From: Tamarix chinensis | Lineage: Eukaryota > Streptophyta > Magnoliopsida > Caryophyllales > Tamaricaceae | NCBI GenBank assembly: GCA_030549775.1 | Contig: CM060180.1 | Coordinates: 32,399,090-32,463,089 of the forward strand | Length of the DNA stretch: 64,000 bases | Direction of reading: 5' to 3' | Shown: positions 24,301 to 33,278 of the stretch, piece after piece | Position numbering within the stretch: position 1 is the stretch's first letter | Layout of the letters: every line of letters begins with the position of its first letter | Program-made: the position numbers and the translations under genes | Notes under the pieces: generated by a model | The model's database searches: none | What the model was told of the DNA's origin: nothing | What the model saw: only the letters and a program-made list of their open reading frames with translations

Positions 24301-27300
24301 TTTCCCCGTTTCTTCCCGTTCCCGCGTCCCCGTCCCCGTGCATCCCTGCTCTCGAGACCTATTCTTTTTGTTGGGTCACCTGGGTTGGAATTTCTGATTT
24401 ACGTATCATTTTATTTCTTATTCAATTATCTATCAGAGATTACATGGATATATATAAATAAGCATACTACTAGACTGCAACTCCTCAACTTTCTCCTATA
24501 AAATAGGAGATACTCATAACAAAAATAAAGAGATATTTTCTAGATAATAATTGACTAACTAGCTCCTAGGTATCAGCATAGATATGGATAATACCCGACT
24601 AGTTTGATTTCCTACACTCCCCTGCAAACTAGGCACTATATATTTTAGTTAGACCAAGTTTAGAGCTTAGCTCAGTCAACATAGGTCGAAACAGAGCCTT
24701 TGTTAAGATATCTGCTACTTTTTGCTTAGAAGACACATAGTTGATCGATATCTTCTACTTTCTCACTGATGAAGTGCCTATCAATCTCAACATGCTTTGC
24801 CCTATCATGGTAAACTGGATCTTTAGCAATAACAATTGCTGACTGGTTGTCACACATCATCCTAATAGGATTAGAAATATCAAACTTGAGTTCACCTAGC
24901 AATCGATTCAACCAAATCCCTTCACAGATGCCCTGAGCTAGCACTCGAAATTTTGCCTCTGCACTGCTGTGGGCTGCTACCTGTTGCTTCTTACTTCGCC
25001 ATATCACTAGGCTTCCCCAAACATATGAACAATAGCCAGATGTAGACTTTCGGTCTATAGGGGATTCGGCCCAGTCTGCATCTGTGTAAACTTGTATTGA
25101 CCAGTCACGTGTTTTTCTGAACATTAATGCCTTCCCGTGGTTCTTCTTAATGTACCTGAGAATCCTGGTAGCTGCCTCCATGTGAACCACAGATGGATTG
25201 CTCATAAAATGGCTAATAAGACTAACAACAAAACTTATATCTGGGCGTGTGTGAGTAAAGTATATCAGCTTTCCTACCAAGCGTTGATATTGTCTTTTAT
25301 TAGCAGCCAATTCTTCAGTTCGAGGCATTAATTTTGTATTGGGAACTATAGGAGTCTCATCTGGCTTACACCCACTCATACATGTTTCTTGTAGGAGATC
25401 TAAAACATACTTACGTTGTGTGATTGAAATTCCTTTACAAGATATGGCCACCTCCATTCCCAGATCTTTGATTTCAAACTCTCTTGATGATAAGATTTTG
25501 AGTCTTGCTATTTCTTCTTTGTGATTCCTAATAAGAATTATATTATCAGCATAAACAATCAACACCGTGATTTTACCATCAGTGAAATGTTTAATGAATA
25601 ATATACGGTCTGCTTGAGACTGTGAATAACCATTATGCTTGAGCACCTTAGTGAATCTGGCAAACCATGCATGGGGTGAATTGATAGTTTTAGTCCATAC
25701 GGTGCCTTTATTAGCTTGCACACCTTTCCTATGGTATGTTCAGTTTCAAAGCCTGCTGGGATATCCGTATAGACTTCCTCGACTAGGTTCTCATTTAGAA
25801 ATGCATTCTTCATATCAAGCTGGAATAGAGGCCTGTCTTGATTTACTGCAAGAGATATTAACACGCAGATCAGCGGATGGTATTGAGTTTGGCTATAGGG
25901 GCAAATGTCTCTTGATAATCAATTCCACACTTCTGGGTGAACCCTCTAGCTACTAATCATGCTTTGTATCTATCAATGCTGCCATCTGCATTATGCTTTC
26001 TGAAAAAAGGCATTTACATCCCATAGACCTTTTACCAGGTGGTAAGTTCGCTAAGACCCATGTCCCATTCTTCTTAAGTGCATTAAATTCTTCTAGAGTA
26101 GCTGTTCACCATTCTAGAATGTGCAGCACTTCATAAACTGAGTTGGGAATCATAATACTGTCCAAGGACATTACAAATGCTTGGTATTTATGTGATAGGT
26201 TTGAGTAGGAGATGTAGCTGTGAAATGGGTGCTTGGTACACGATCAATCTCCTTTTCTTTGAGCAATGGGTATATCTATCTCCGGGTTATGTGCTGCCAC
26301 TTTTTCTGCACCTGACAGTGTACTATCATCAGCCTTATCTTGTGTCCTCTCAAGATCAATCGAGCCAGGATGAGTCTCTTGGTTTTGCTGGCTTGATTCA
26401 GGCTGCATGTGAACCTTTCTTCTTGTGCATACTTGTATTGCTTTATCGGGAATATGGAGGTGTTCAGGAGCGATGGTTGTTGATGGTTCATGACTGGTTT
26501 CATGAGAGGAAAGGTGTTCGTTTGGTGAGTGAAAACTAGATGGGCTGGAGTGAGAAGAGTGATATTGATATGGATAGGTTTCAATGAGTGTAGATCAATC
26601 CCAATTTTGCAGTTCTTGAGTACTGCTCTCCCCTTGAACTGCAGAATTGGAGAAGTATGGTTGGTCTTCAAAGAACTTCACATCCATGGTGTGGTAGAAT
26701 TTGCAAGTAGTAGGAGAGTAGCATCTGTATCCCTTTTTATTTGATGAATACCCTAGGAATATGCATTTAAGAGCATGGGCATTGAGTTTGCCACGATTTT
26801 GAGGATAACACATGAATAAATGTAGTGCAGCCAAAGAGCTTGGGATGAATTTGAGATACTAGTGTTGAGTTTGGATAAAGTTGGTAGAGAATTTGCATTG
26901 GTGATTTGTATTTGAGTACTCGTGAGGGCATTCTATTTATGAGGTATGTAGTTGTGAGGACTGCTTCACCCCAAAATCTCTTTGAGACATTTGATTGAAA
27001 AAGTAGGGAACGAGCAACTTTAAGTATGTGACGGTTCTTGCGTTCAGCCACACCATTCTGTTGAGGTGTGTCAATGTATGAAATCTGGTGAACAATTCTA
27101 TGGGACTTAAGGTATGGGTCTAATTTTGAATTAAAGAAATCTCTAGCATTATCTGTCTTGAGGATTTGGATATTATTATTGAATTGATTTTTGATCATGG
27201 CATGAAACTGCTGGAAAATATAAGTCATTTCAGATTTATCCTTCATAAGAAAAGTCCAGCTTATGCGAGTATGGTCATCAACTAATAGTAGAAACCATCT

Positions 27301-30300
27301 AGCACCTGTAATATTTGGGGTTCTAGTTGGTCCCTAAATATCACCATGGATAAGAGAGAAAGGATGACTTGGTTTGTATGGTTGAGGAGCATAAGTGCTT
27401 CATGTGTGCTTAGCAAATTGACAAACTTAACAATGAAAAAAATGGGAATGTTTATTGATAAATAAAGAAGATAACTAGTGTTTCATGTATGAAAAATTAG
27501 GATGACCCAAACGAAAGTGCCACATCATGAGAGCACTATCATTATTTGATTGGTAAACATACTTAAGACTATGAGCAGAGCTGCATTGAGGACTGATTTG
27601 ACTTTTAGTAGGGGGACTAGATGATGAGGTGTTCGCATCAAGAAGATAGAGGCCTGAGTGAAGCTTAGCATTGCTAATCGTCCTCCCTAAGCTCAAGTCC
27701 TAAAATACCTGGTACAAAATTTAGTTCCGCATTTCAGGTCATTGTTCAGTTTGCTAACTGATATAAGATTGCAATCAAGATCAGGCACAAATAAGGCAGA
27801 ATATAGGGTAATAGTTTTTGAGAGACAAATAGTCCCTGTTCCTGCTACTCTGGCATGTGTACCATTAGCTATGCACACAGTGTGATGATTGTGACAGAAT
27901 CACCTGTTATGTGGTTTGAAGCACCCGAGTCCACCATCCATGAGGAGGAAGGTCCGGGTTGGTCAACATGGTGTTGCAAGATTACCCAAACTGTTTGTGG
28001 AATCATTCTTAGTTGTGTTAGCCTTTGAATCTGTGAACATATGGACTTTACTAACTAGCTGTTGAAGCAGCTCTATTTGGTCTTTGGTGAATGGCACTTG
28101 ATTGTTACTTCGAGTTGTCTCAGTAATGGCTGTGTTTCCCCTGAGTTCATGGTCACGATTTGGCTTCCCATTGAAAGGTTTTCCATGCAGTTTCCAGCAT
28201 GTCTCTTTGTAGTGTCCTAGTTTCTTACAATGATCACACCAGGGACAACCTCTTCTTGGACTATTGTCTCCATTATGTGATATACCTTGAGAAGCCAGTG
28301 TTGCAGAATCTGGGGAATACATATGATTCTTGGCCGAAACCAATGCTAAGCCATCAAGGGTTGAGGAGTGGTCAGAATGTCCCATCATAATTCTCTTGCG
28401 GCTCTCTTTTCTGCATACTTTAGAGAATATTTCTCACAGACTTGGTAGAGGTTTAGTCCCAAGTATTCTGCCTCGAACCTCATCTAAAGACCTATCCAGA
28501 CCGATTAGAGACTTGAAGATGCATTTGGTCTCAATGATATCCTCGTAATTGGCACGATCATCTAAACACTTCTATTCATAAGTCTCAAAAAGATCTATTT
28601 GCTGCCATTACCCAGTGAGAGTAGTAAAATATGTAGTGACAGAATTTTCTCCTTGTCGTAGATCTTGGAGAATACTTTCCACCTCAAAAAGTTTGTGTTG
28701 TAGCTGGTTGAAAACGCATCTCGTGCAGCTTTCCAGATCTCCTTTGCTGTTTTGTAGAGCAAGAAATTCTCTTCTATCTCAATTGTCATTGAGCTAATCA
28801 ACCAAGTCATGACAAAATTGTTTTCAGATCTCCACGGTTTGAATTTAGGAGGTTGAGAGGCTACACCAGTCAGTTAATCATCCTTGCTTTGTCCAGTGAT
28901 GAACATCATGATTCACTGGGACCGGTGGAGATAGTTGTGGCCGTTGAGCTTGTGATATGTGGTGGGGATGAGACTATTTTCCAATGTTGTCTGGGTTAAT
29001 TGAAGAATAGACACATTAGGAAATGATGAATAGTCTGAGGTGTGATCAGAATTGGCCGTAGGAATAATTTTGAGAAAGATGAGAACAATGATGGCTGTGG
29101 GATGAATTTGGTTTGGAAGGCTACAGCGCTAATACCGTGAAGTTAAAGATAAACAGAGGAGATCCTCCCGCAGAGAATCTCACGCTCTTTCTTTCTTATT
29201 CAATTATATACCAGTGACTGCATGGATATATATAAGCATACTACTAGATGGCAACTCCTGAACTTTCTCCTATAAAATAGTCATAACAAAATTAAAGAGA
29301 TATTTTCTAGATAATAATCGTCTAACTGGCTCCTAGATATCAGCAGAGATATGGATAATACCCCACTAGTCTGATTTCCTACAGTGTCAAGTAATATAGA
29401 AGGGTAAAATTGTCAGTTTACTTTTGTCTGACTACATTTCATGCAAAAACTCTCTGATGGAATACTAAATTCAGTGTGGGCAGTTTGTGCTGTCTGCGTC
29501 ACTTTTGCAGCCATTGTCTTATTCACCACTTAATTTATTTTTGATAGCAATAACATACTTCATGTTGTGAGAAATCCAGAATAACTTATATCGTCTAATT
29601 TTTTTATGCATAATGTCTATCAGCTGGAACTGGCTTTCAGAAAGGAGTTGGGAGAATCTTCAAGAAAGTTATCAAATGATGAGGTACGCTAAAGATGCTA
29701 ATCAAATTTATTTATTTTGAAGTTTTTTAGAATTTTCAAATTATTGTTTTGGAAGCTATCCACAAAAATCAAAGTATAATTTTTGTGGAGGCGATACAGT
29801 GGAGGCTTGCTGCCTTGCAGGGCCTACATCAACCTCCTTGTAATATTATTGTGAGGGAAATTCAATCTTTTTTGGGTAAACTTCAGAACTTTTTTCCTAT
29901 ACGCAAGGAAATGCCATGCTGGAAGAGAACACTTTTCGAGCCCATCCTGTCATTTCTAGTGATGGTGACATTTTGGACGCGGCAACAATATAATTTCATG
30001 GAAAGCCATATATCATTTCATTTCATTGGATTTATTACTTCAAATCCTTTTCTTGGATAGCTCCTACTCTTGCTGTAGCTTATGATATCCTAGGTGGAGA
30101 ACACACTAATGGTGATATTAATACCTGTGTCATCCAGGACTATTGCCCAGCTTATGTGGGAAGTCTTTTCATGGTTTCTTCTAATGATGCTTCCTGTTTG
30201 GCTCTTGGAACTGATTTGATTGATTTTGCAGAATGAATATGTGAAAATGGCCAACCACATACTTATCTGGGTGGAGGAGCAAACGCATTGGATAGCGTCG

Positions 30301-31993
30301 AGGTTTCTTTTCCTGGGCTTTGATTTGGATCTCTACTCTCCCAATGAATATTGCATGGTATACTGGAATCTGTACGTGATTTTATTCAAGCTTGCAGAGA
30401 AAACGCATCTTAAAATTCTGACTGGTAGCGAGGCAGGTGAGAACCCTGTTTTATCTGATCTTAATCGTACTTTGTTTAGTGGATGTCATTATGCCTGTCT
30501 AGAGGTGGTAGAACTCTCTGCATATTAATCTGAGTTGCCTTGGAAGGATGAAAATAGCTAAAGTACATATGTCTATGAATTCTCTTCCTCACAATCCCCC
30601 TCCCCTTCTTGACTCAACGACACCACCCACAAAAAATTATGCTGAAGAAGTCTGTTCATGCGACATTTGATTGTGAACCGATACCCGTATATCTTGTCTG
30701 CTAATATTTTTGATAAAGAAGACTCATGATTTCTGCGAATACTATCATCCTGATATATTAGTAATATACCGGAGTAATCTTTATTTTTATAAACGTATCT
30801 GACCTTTTTTTTTCTGTGCCTTGTCAGCTAAACGTAAAGGGAAGAAGAAACGAGATTCTGCCATGGACATGGCTAATAATTACCAGATCCCACCACCCCT
30901 TCAGTTGCTTCAATGTTATATATGTCTTGCTGAAGGACTTGCAATGGTAATCGAACTTACAATGTTGTAAATTTTCATTTTATGTTCATATGCTTCTTAT
31001 CTGAAATTGACAATTTGATTACATGGATACGACTATGAGGATGCATTGTGTATGCATAAATTTGATGCTTGCAGATTACTAGCTACGAGAGTTTAGTTGA
31101 TTACAATGTTTTGATCTCATTCTACTGCATTAGATTTCATTACTCCTTTATGTTAATTTTTGCCTATTGTGTTAAATCTGCCAGCTGCTTGCGGCATTGA
31201 GGAACGAACGCAAGGTCTTCCTTGGTCTCGGACCTTTTAACACTGAGCAAGAGGTGATGTTTTCGTTGTACCATCTCTATGTATCAGCCAACTTCTATCT
31301 CTCCTGGATAGTGGTGTATTAAGGACTTGGTTTGGAAAATACAATTTGATTAAGCTCCTTTCTTGAACAGAAGAGAAAATATAAAATTACCTCTGATATT
31401 TTTATTAAATACGGTTAAGATAAGGCAGTAACATGATCATTATTCATGAGTATGCCAGTTTCCTTTTGGCCTCTGATATTTTTCCAACTCGGCTAACCTC
31501 CATTTTTCTCTTCTATGTTGAAGGTTTATTCTTGCTTATCTCTAATGCTAACCTTTTGCAGAGATTTGTTCAACACTTCGAGCACCTACAAAAAGCCTAC
31601 CTTCCTGATCACATATCATATGTTTCATACGAGGAATGTACAGCCCAAGCTTCCTTCTCCGTAAGCATCCTATCATAAGAATTCGCTGTGAATAATAGAT
31701 CATCACTTTCCCTTCCATGAAAATATTATCACCGGCTTCTTTTTTATCTGCAGACGCTCGGTACGTATAACTACTTCAAGGATGCACAGAGGATTGCAAA
31801 GGAACTAAAGAACAAGTTTTCGAACGATGAAGATAGACTATCCGAACTCCGGTCCATAGAGCAGGTTGCAGAGCGTAACAACATCGCATTAAACATCATA
31901 AGTCGCGTAGGATCTGTTGATCCTAGTCTGAATGTCTCCTTTGAATTCACATACCACCCTTACTTTGCCATTGCTGTGGTCAAGAGATCGTAA
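351..31993 (+). CDS. NAA35: NAA35/MAK10-like NatC auxiliary subunit, 5' partial, 15 exons visible
   Basis: The product is the auxiliary (ribosome-anchoring) subunit of the NatC N-terminal acetyltransferase. With catalytic NAA30 it acetylates nascent proteins starting with Met plus a hydrophobic residue. Exons by eye: 351-418, 677-835, 924-1091, 1605-1755, 2084-2163, 2768-3037, 3142-3285, 8159-8293, 10762-10860, 29624-29683, 30232-30436, 30828-30946, 31185-31253, 31562-31660, 31754-31993 (stop TAA). All introns are GT-AG and all phases join, giving about 688 residues. The Mak10-family hallmark MDPKMDSG lies at the start of exon 677-835. Other conserved blocks are [13 protein letters not shown] (exon 924), [13 protein letters not shown] and [13 protein letters not shown] (exon 30232) and the C-terminal [10 protein letters not shown] (exon 31754). 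Exon 351 opens with two bases of a split codon, so about 20-40 N-terminal residues lie upstream. Intron 10861-29623 is inflated to 18.8 kb by nested transposons, but the flanking exons stay open and in phase. From memory the Arabidopsis counterpart is AtMAK10. Family assignment is very sure; exact ends rest on visual splicing. Confidence 0.93.
557..580. repeat. (AT)n microsatellite
   Basis: Twelve AT units in the 258 bp intron 419-676 of the NAA35-like gene. Probably length-polymorphic. Confidence 0.95.
3286..4286 (+). other. Intron, no further feature seen
   Basis: First part of the 4.9 kb intron between exons 3142-3285 and 8159-8293. It is T-rich and intron-like, and I saw no coding, RNA or repeat signal up to the left TTA duplication of the Harbinger-like element (4284-4286). 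Confidence 0.6.
5014..5220 (-). other. Unidentified open C-terminal coding segment inside the Harbinger-like element
   Basis: On the minus strand, 5220 to 5014 reads as 68 codons and a TAA stop. The text is protein-like, for example [20 protein letters not shown] and [21 protein letters not shown] do not recognise the family. The composition (acidic stretch, then Tyr/Lys-rich, then Gly-rich tail) looks like a genuine C-terminal exon and not random AT-rich sequence. In the same orientation as the flavoprotein exons and 240 bp downstream of them, it may belong to a second captured gene. It could also be a chance frame. Confidence 0.35.
5462..5789 (-). pseudogene. Captured fragment of an HI0933-like FAD/NAD(P)-binding oxidoreductase gene (two exons plus intron)
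   Basis: On the minus strand, an exon runs from 5789 (after a TTTGCAG acceptor) to 5644 and a second from 5563 to about 5462. Between them is an 80 bp GT-AG intron (5564-5643) whose removal restores the family reading. The spliced product contains [19 protein letters not shown] followed by [20 protein letters not shown] recognise this from plant chloroplast-type flavoproteins of the HI0933/YhiN family, where it follows the Rossmann-type FAD domain. Only about 80 residues of a protein of roughly 450-500 are present. Neither the FAD-binding GGGAAG segment nor the C-terminal part was found nearby. Because the intron is kept, the fragment came from genomic DNA and not from mRNA. It is antisense to the host gene NAA35. 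The reading frame is open with intact splice sites. Whether it is ever transcribed is unknown. Confidence 0.75.
6722..8158 (+). other. Intron remainder, no feature seen
   Basis: Right part of the intron, up to the acceptor ATGTACAG before exon 8159. Reading frames here are short and show no family resemblance. Composition is ordinary intronic. Confidence 0.55.
8440..9010. repeat. Minisatellite-like tandem repeats with core AGATGAATAGTT
   Basis: Diverged units begin near 8453, 8689, 8827 and 8936. Each carries GAGATGAATAGTTG.., then CATATGTTCAAGTAATTAAT, then TTGTTCGACATATGT. Similar units resume at about 9820-10270. They lie inside the Helitron-type element. Confidence 0.8.
9091..9153 (-). 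repeat. Second, internal copy of the Helitron 5' terminus
   Basis: The stretch AATTTGTCAGTATATTGTCT then CAACTCTGTTTTTATATA closely matches the true outer end at 10392-10447 (AATTTGTCCGTATATTGTCT then CAACTCCGTTTTTATATA). The element therefore holds two 5' ends and one 3' hairpin. Confidence 0.7.
9290..9710. repeat. Two tandem copies of a ~220 bp unit containing (CAT)n
   Basis: Both copies contain AATAATAATAGTCATA, a run of ATC/CAT triplets (9387-9421 and 9611-9631), TTTGATTGATGTTGATC and an A-rich tail followed by AAATTAGTTATATGTAT. Copy 1 spans about 9290-9500 and copy 2 about 9510-9710. The triplet run is longer in copy 1. Confidence 0.75.
10861..14748 (+). other. Intron segment with unclassified, possibly old repeat DNA
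   Basis: First 3.9 kb of the 18.8 kb intron. Two minus-strand frames (11167-11388 and 11472-11693) look mildly protein-like but I cannot place them in any family, and they are bounded by stops. A short palindrome, GCTGATATATCAGC, sits at about 13779-13792. Nothing else can be supported. Confidence 0.45.
14752..15078. mobile_element. MITE, Tourist/Harbinger-like
   Basis: The ends are inverted: GCCTGTTTGGATTGACG on the left, and GCCTACTTGGATTGACA on the minus strand of the right end. TAA duplications flank it (14749-14751 and 15079-15081). Length is 327 bp with no coding capacity. The 3 bp TWA duplication and the TGTTTGG TIR fit Tourist-type MITEs. Confidence 0.7.
15082..17159 (+). other. Intron segment, no feature seen
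   Basis: AT-rich intronic DNA between the MITE and the left target duplication of the copia element. Only short frames without family resemblance occur here. Confidence 0.55.
17219..17566 (+). repeat. Gypsy 5' LTR
   Basis: 348 bp, TGATAC..GTATCA inverted ends. It is followed after one base by the primer-binding site TGGTATCAAAGC. Confidence 0.9.
17597..18690 (+). pseudogene. Gypsy gag (stops present)
   Basis: The start at 17597 opens [20 protein letters not shown] and meets a TAA at 17666. The same protein continues openly from 17681 to 18634. The retrotransposon gag domain includes [20 protein letters not shown] and LTLQWHQAF. The zinc-knuckle region near 18610-18660 has a further stop inside it (CTEKF, stop, then LGHRCARRQ). 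Confidence 0.85.
18671..19042 (+). pseudogene. Gypsy aspartic protease
   Basis: Retropepsin-like fold with the active-site motif [11 protein letters not shown] at about residues 57-67 of this frame. It ends at a TGA (19042). Downstream frame text (MVLGVQWL) continues the family pattern until the hAT-type insertion at 19158. Confidence 0.8.
19158..19748. mobile_element. Non-autonomous hAT-type element inside gypsy pol
   Basis: The 8 bp target duplication GGTGCTAA flanks it (19150-19157 and 19749-19756). The left end CATACAATTAAATAGCGG and the minus-strand right end TAGCCAATTAAATCGCGG form an imperfect TIR. The body is 591 bp, AT-rich in the middle, with GC-rich CGCGACCG-type repeats near the right end and a strong hairpin at 19167-19203. 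It has no coding capacity. The gypsy frame resumes after the right duplication. Confidence 0.8.
19167..19203. repeat. Terminal hairpin in the hAT-type element
   Basis: The outer arms AAATAGCGG/CCGCTATTT (9 bp) enclose the inner arms CCGCTACA/TGTAGCGG (8 bp, one-base loop). Only a TT bulge is unpaired. Confidence 0.85.
20020..21300 (+). pseudogene. Gypsy reverse transcriptase and RNase H
   Basis: RT motifs in order: [46 protein letters not shown] and the catalytic box FFDDILVYS, with both Asp kept. Then [14 protein letters not shown] and the RNase H start [13 protein letters not shown], followed by [13 protein letters not shown] and AADALSRAQ. Stops (for example at 20085, 20296 and 20977) break it into three open pieces: 20104-20298, 20344-20979 and 21055-21441. 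Confidence 0.88.
21440..22766 (+). pseudogene. Gypsy integrase with C-terminal chromodomain
   Basis: Zinc-binding region near 21500-21655 ([17 protein letters not shown], then ACDNC). The catalytic core has [21 protein letters not shown] and SSYHPQTDG, then stops. The C-terminal part (22320-22766) holds [13 protein letters not shown] and ends in a chromodomain ([26 protein letters not shown]), which is thought to guide insertion to particular chromatin. Stops at 22020, 22036 and 22317 interrupt it. Confidence 0.88.
22796..24408 (+). repeat. Gypsy 3' LTR, interrupted by a 1260 bp element
   Basis: 22796-23088 and 24349-24408 together match the 5' LTR. The interruption is flanked by a direct CTCTCGAG duplication. 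Without it the LTR is about 345 bp. Confidence 0.88.
23089..24348. mobile_element. Non-autonomous hAT-type element in the gypsy 3' LTR
   Basis: 8 bp target duplication CTCTCGAG at 23081-23088 and 24349-24356. The left end CTCTGATGCACGGGGACGG and the minus-strand right end CAGGGATGCACGGGGACGG form a 19 bp TIR with three mismatches. CAGGGATG ends are common in plant hAT elements. The 1260 bp body contains GGGACGGGAAACG-like subterminal motifs at both ends, a GC-rich block with (CGA)n at 23160-23600, and a GTT-rich low-complexity block at 23760-24110. No transposase is seen. A 9 bp reading of the duplication (GCTCTCGAG) would suggest a Mutator-like element instead. Confidence 0.75.
24409..24616 (-). 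repeat. Copia 3' LTR, larger part (rest at 17165-17218)
   Basis: Matches 29192-29383 across TTCTTATTCAATTAT, CTTTCTCCTATAAAATAG and GATTTCCTACA. The other 54 bp of this LTR lie 7.2 kb away at 17165-17218, displaced by the gypsy element. Its terminal dinucleotide has changed from TG to TA at 17165. Confidence 0.85.
24726..25980 (-). pseudogene. Copia reverse transcriptase and RNase H (broken)
   Basis: Minus strand. RT begins near 25940 with [13 protein letters not shown] and an in-frame stop, continues with [13 protein letters not shown] at 25559-25864, then shifts frame into 24726-25721. The catalytic box reads YADN instead of the copia YVDD, losing one metal-binding Asp. RNase H follows with [30 protein letters not shown] and a C-terminal [14 protein letters not shown]. 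The 331-codon frame is the longest intact frame in the element. Confidence 0.85.
26767..27960 (-). pseudogene. Copia protease, GAG-pre-integrase and integrase (broken)
   Basis: Minus strand. The aspartic protease motif MVDSGASNH lies near 27920-27950. The GAG-pre-integrase motif [17 protein letters not shown] is at 27475-27530. The integrase core at 26767-27246 has KTDNARDFF followed by [14 protein letters not shown], which includes the D and E of the DDE triad. A frameshift near 26830 separates the following linker (26595-26834, [14 protein letters not shown]). Confidence 0.8.
28000..29000 (-). pseudogene. Copia gag with zinc knuckle (broken)
   Basis: 28595-28810 (minus) carries a UBN2-type gag segment ([17 protein letters not shown]). 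Downstream in the element, 27963-28388 contains a CCHC knuckle of the form C-x2-C-x4-H-x4-C ([14 protein letters not shown]), which binds RNA in the capsid protein. The two parts are separated by frameshifts and stops. No full-length gag remains. Confidence 0.75.
29138..29383 (-). repeat. Copia 5' LTR (intact length, 246 bp)
   Basis: Starts TGTAGGAAATC on the minus strand at 29383 and ends ..TTAACTTCA at 29138. It pairs with the split 3' LTR, with scattered substitutions and small gaps (for example a missing GGAGATAC tract near 29279). Confidence 0.85.
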
Positions 31994-32154
31994 AGACTAC
32001 GTGGACATACAAGGAATGCCCAACGATATTGAGTTCGTGTCAAATTTTTGCTTGTAACTTTTGTTACGTTACATCTATTCTTCTGATTATTTTCTATTGG
32101 GTAAGCTTAGATTGAGAGGCCGCCGGCGGTGGGGGAAGAGAAAATGGCAATAAA
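31994..32154 (+). terminator. 3' UTR of the NAA35-like gene with candidate poly(A) signal
   Basis: Non-coding sequence after the TAA. A canonical AATAAA lies at 32149-32154 and another at 32749-32754. Either could direct 3' end formation; the first is the more likely by distance. Confidence 0.5.
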
Positions 32155-32759
32155 TATCTAGTGCTTGTCGATATCGCAGTTATTGCACGTAAAAACTAAG
32201 ATTATGGTGCAGTTCTGGACCTCCTGGGTCTTTTGCAAGTAGCACCGACTTTTGTCATCTGATAGAAGTAGCTGCGTTAAGCATTCTGGTTTAGGATCAG
32301 CAGTGTTTACTGTTACGATTAACCACCGCTTTCTGTCCTTGTAGTCGTTCACTTGCATTGTGTGTTTTGTTAGCAGAGGACAATCAGTAGTAGAATAATA
32401 TAATGTGATGTTGAATATCAAATAATACTTTATCTTGATCTAAGCCTAAATTTAAATCAAATAGTTCCTAGCTGGACGTTTCGACAGTTGAAATTGGTAG
32501 TGCGTGAGATGGACCCAAATTATAGCGGTGGTTGTATTGTATGGATATTTCCTTGTGCGGCTACATGCTTTTTGACGGCCGAGTCGTGATGGAGGAAATA
32601 AATGTTGAGTATGTTTATTTGTAGGAGGTCATGTGCTTAGCTCATGTACATTAAAAGAACTTGAGAGGAAACTTTGAGTCTGGTTGTGTTCGATTGTGCT
32701 TTAAGAAGTTAATGGGCTAGACAGACCCATTGCTTGATAATTTGATCTAATAAAGTTCG

Positions 32760-33278
32760 GCTGTGTCATTGAATTAACCGAATAAATTTTGCACTACTAA
32801 ACCACTGTTTGAGAAATTAATCTATTAGACTGCGATGGTACAATATGCTCCCTTTGCATCAAAAATGATTTATTATATTTTATTTTATTACAATTTTTTG
32901 TAATAATATTATTTTTATATAAATATATAATCATTAAAACACAGTAGAGAAATAAATATATAGAAATGTAAATAGGTTAGGGTCAAATTAGAAATCATAT
33001 ATTGGTATTTTGAAATTTGACACTGTTTCATTACTTAAAGAATATTTTATCATAAATGAGATAGCAAATGAAAATAGAAGTTATTTTGATTTTTTTTAAA
33101 TATATATATATTTTAAAATAAAATAAATAATAGATTGGATCATGTAAAATAAATATAATTAATTAAATGATAGTTATTTTAAATTTCAAGGGACACCTAA
33201 ATACCTTGACACCTAAATTGTGTTTTGTGAATACCAAACTAAGTTCACATGCATAAACACTATAAAATATAAAATATA
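32760..33278. other. Intergenic AT-rich DNA, nothing seen
   Basis: Spacer after the NAA35-like gene. No coding or RNA signal is recognised. Confidence 0.55.

Larger units (their letters stand above)
17219..24408 (+). mobile_element. Ty3/gypsy chromovirus-type retrotransposon, nested in the copia 3' LTR
   Basis: LTRs start TGATACGTTT and end ..TACGTATCA or ..TATGTATCA: left 17219-17566 (348 bp) and right 22796-23088 plus 24349-24408 (about 345 bp, split by a hAT-type element). A tRNA-Met-like primer site, TGGTATCAAAGC, lies at 17568-17579, and a polypurine tract, AAGGGGGGAGTG, at 22783-22794. Internal order is gag, protease, RT, RNase H, integrase, chromodomain, so it is a chromovirus (possibly the Reina lineage, from LTR length). 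Flanks are T-rich (TTTTT and TTTTA), consistent with a 4-5 bp duplication blurred by slippage. Many in-frame stops make it non-autonomous. Confidence 0.9.
17165..29383 (-). mobile_element. Ty1/copia LTR retrotransposon (degenerate), split by a nested Ty3/gypsy element
   Basis: The 5 bp target duplication GTGTC lies at 17160-17164 and 29384-29388. Two LTRs of about 250 bp end in ..TTTCCTACA. In minus orientation the 5' LTR is 29138-29383. The 3' LTR is 17165-17218 plus 24409-24616, split by the gypsy insertion. A primer-site-like CGGTATTAGCGC adjoins the 5' LTR and a polypurine GCAGGGGAG adjoins the 3' LTR. Gene order on the minus strand is gag, protease, integrase, reverse transcriptase, RNase H, which is the copia order. 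Frameshifts and stops interrupt every domain, so the copy is not autonomous. It sits in an intron of the NAA35-like gene, antisense to it. Confidence 0.9.

Noticed and set aside
29749..30060. Open frame of 103 codons between NAA35 exons
   Set aside because: It lies within the intron 29684-30231 and is absent from the family reading. The flanking exons join in phase without it.
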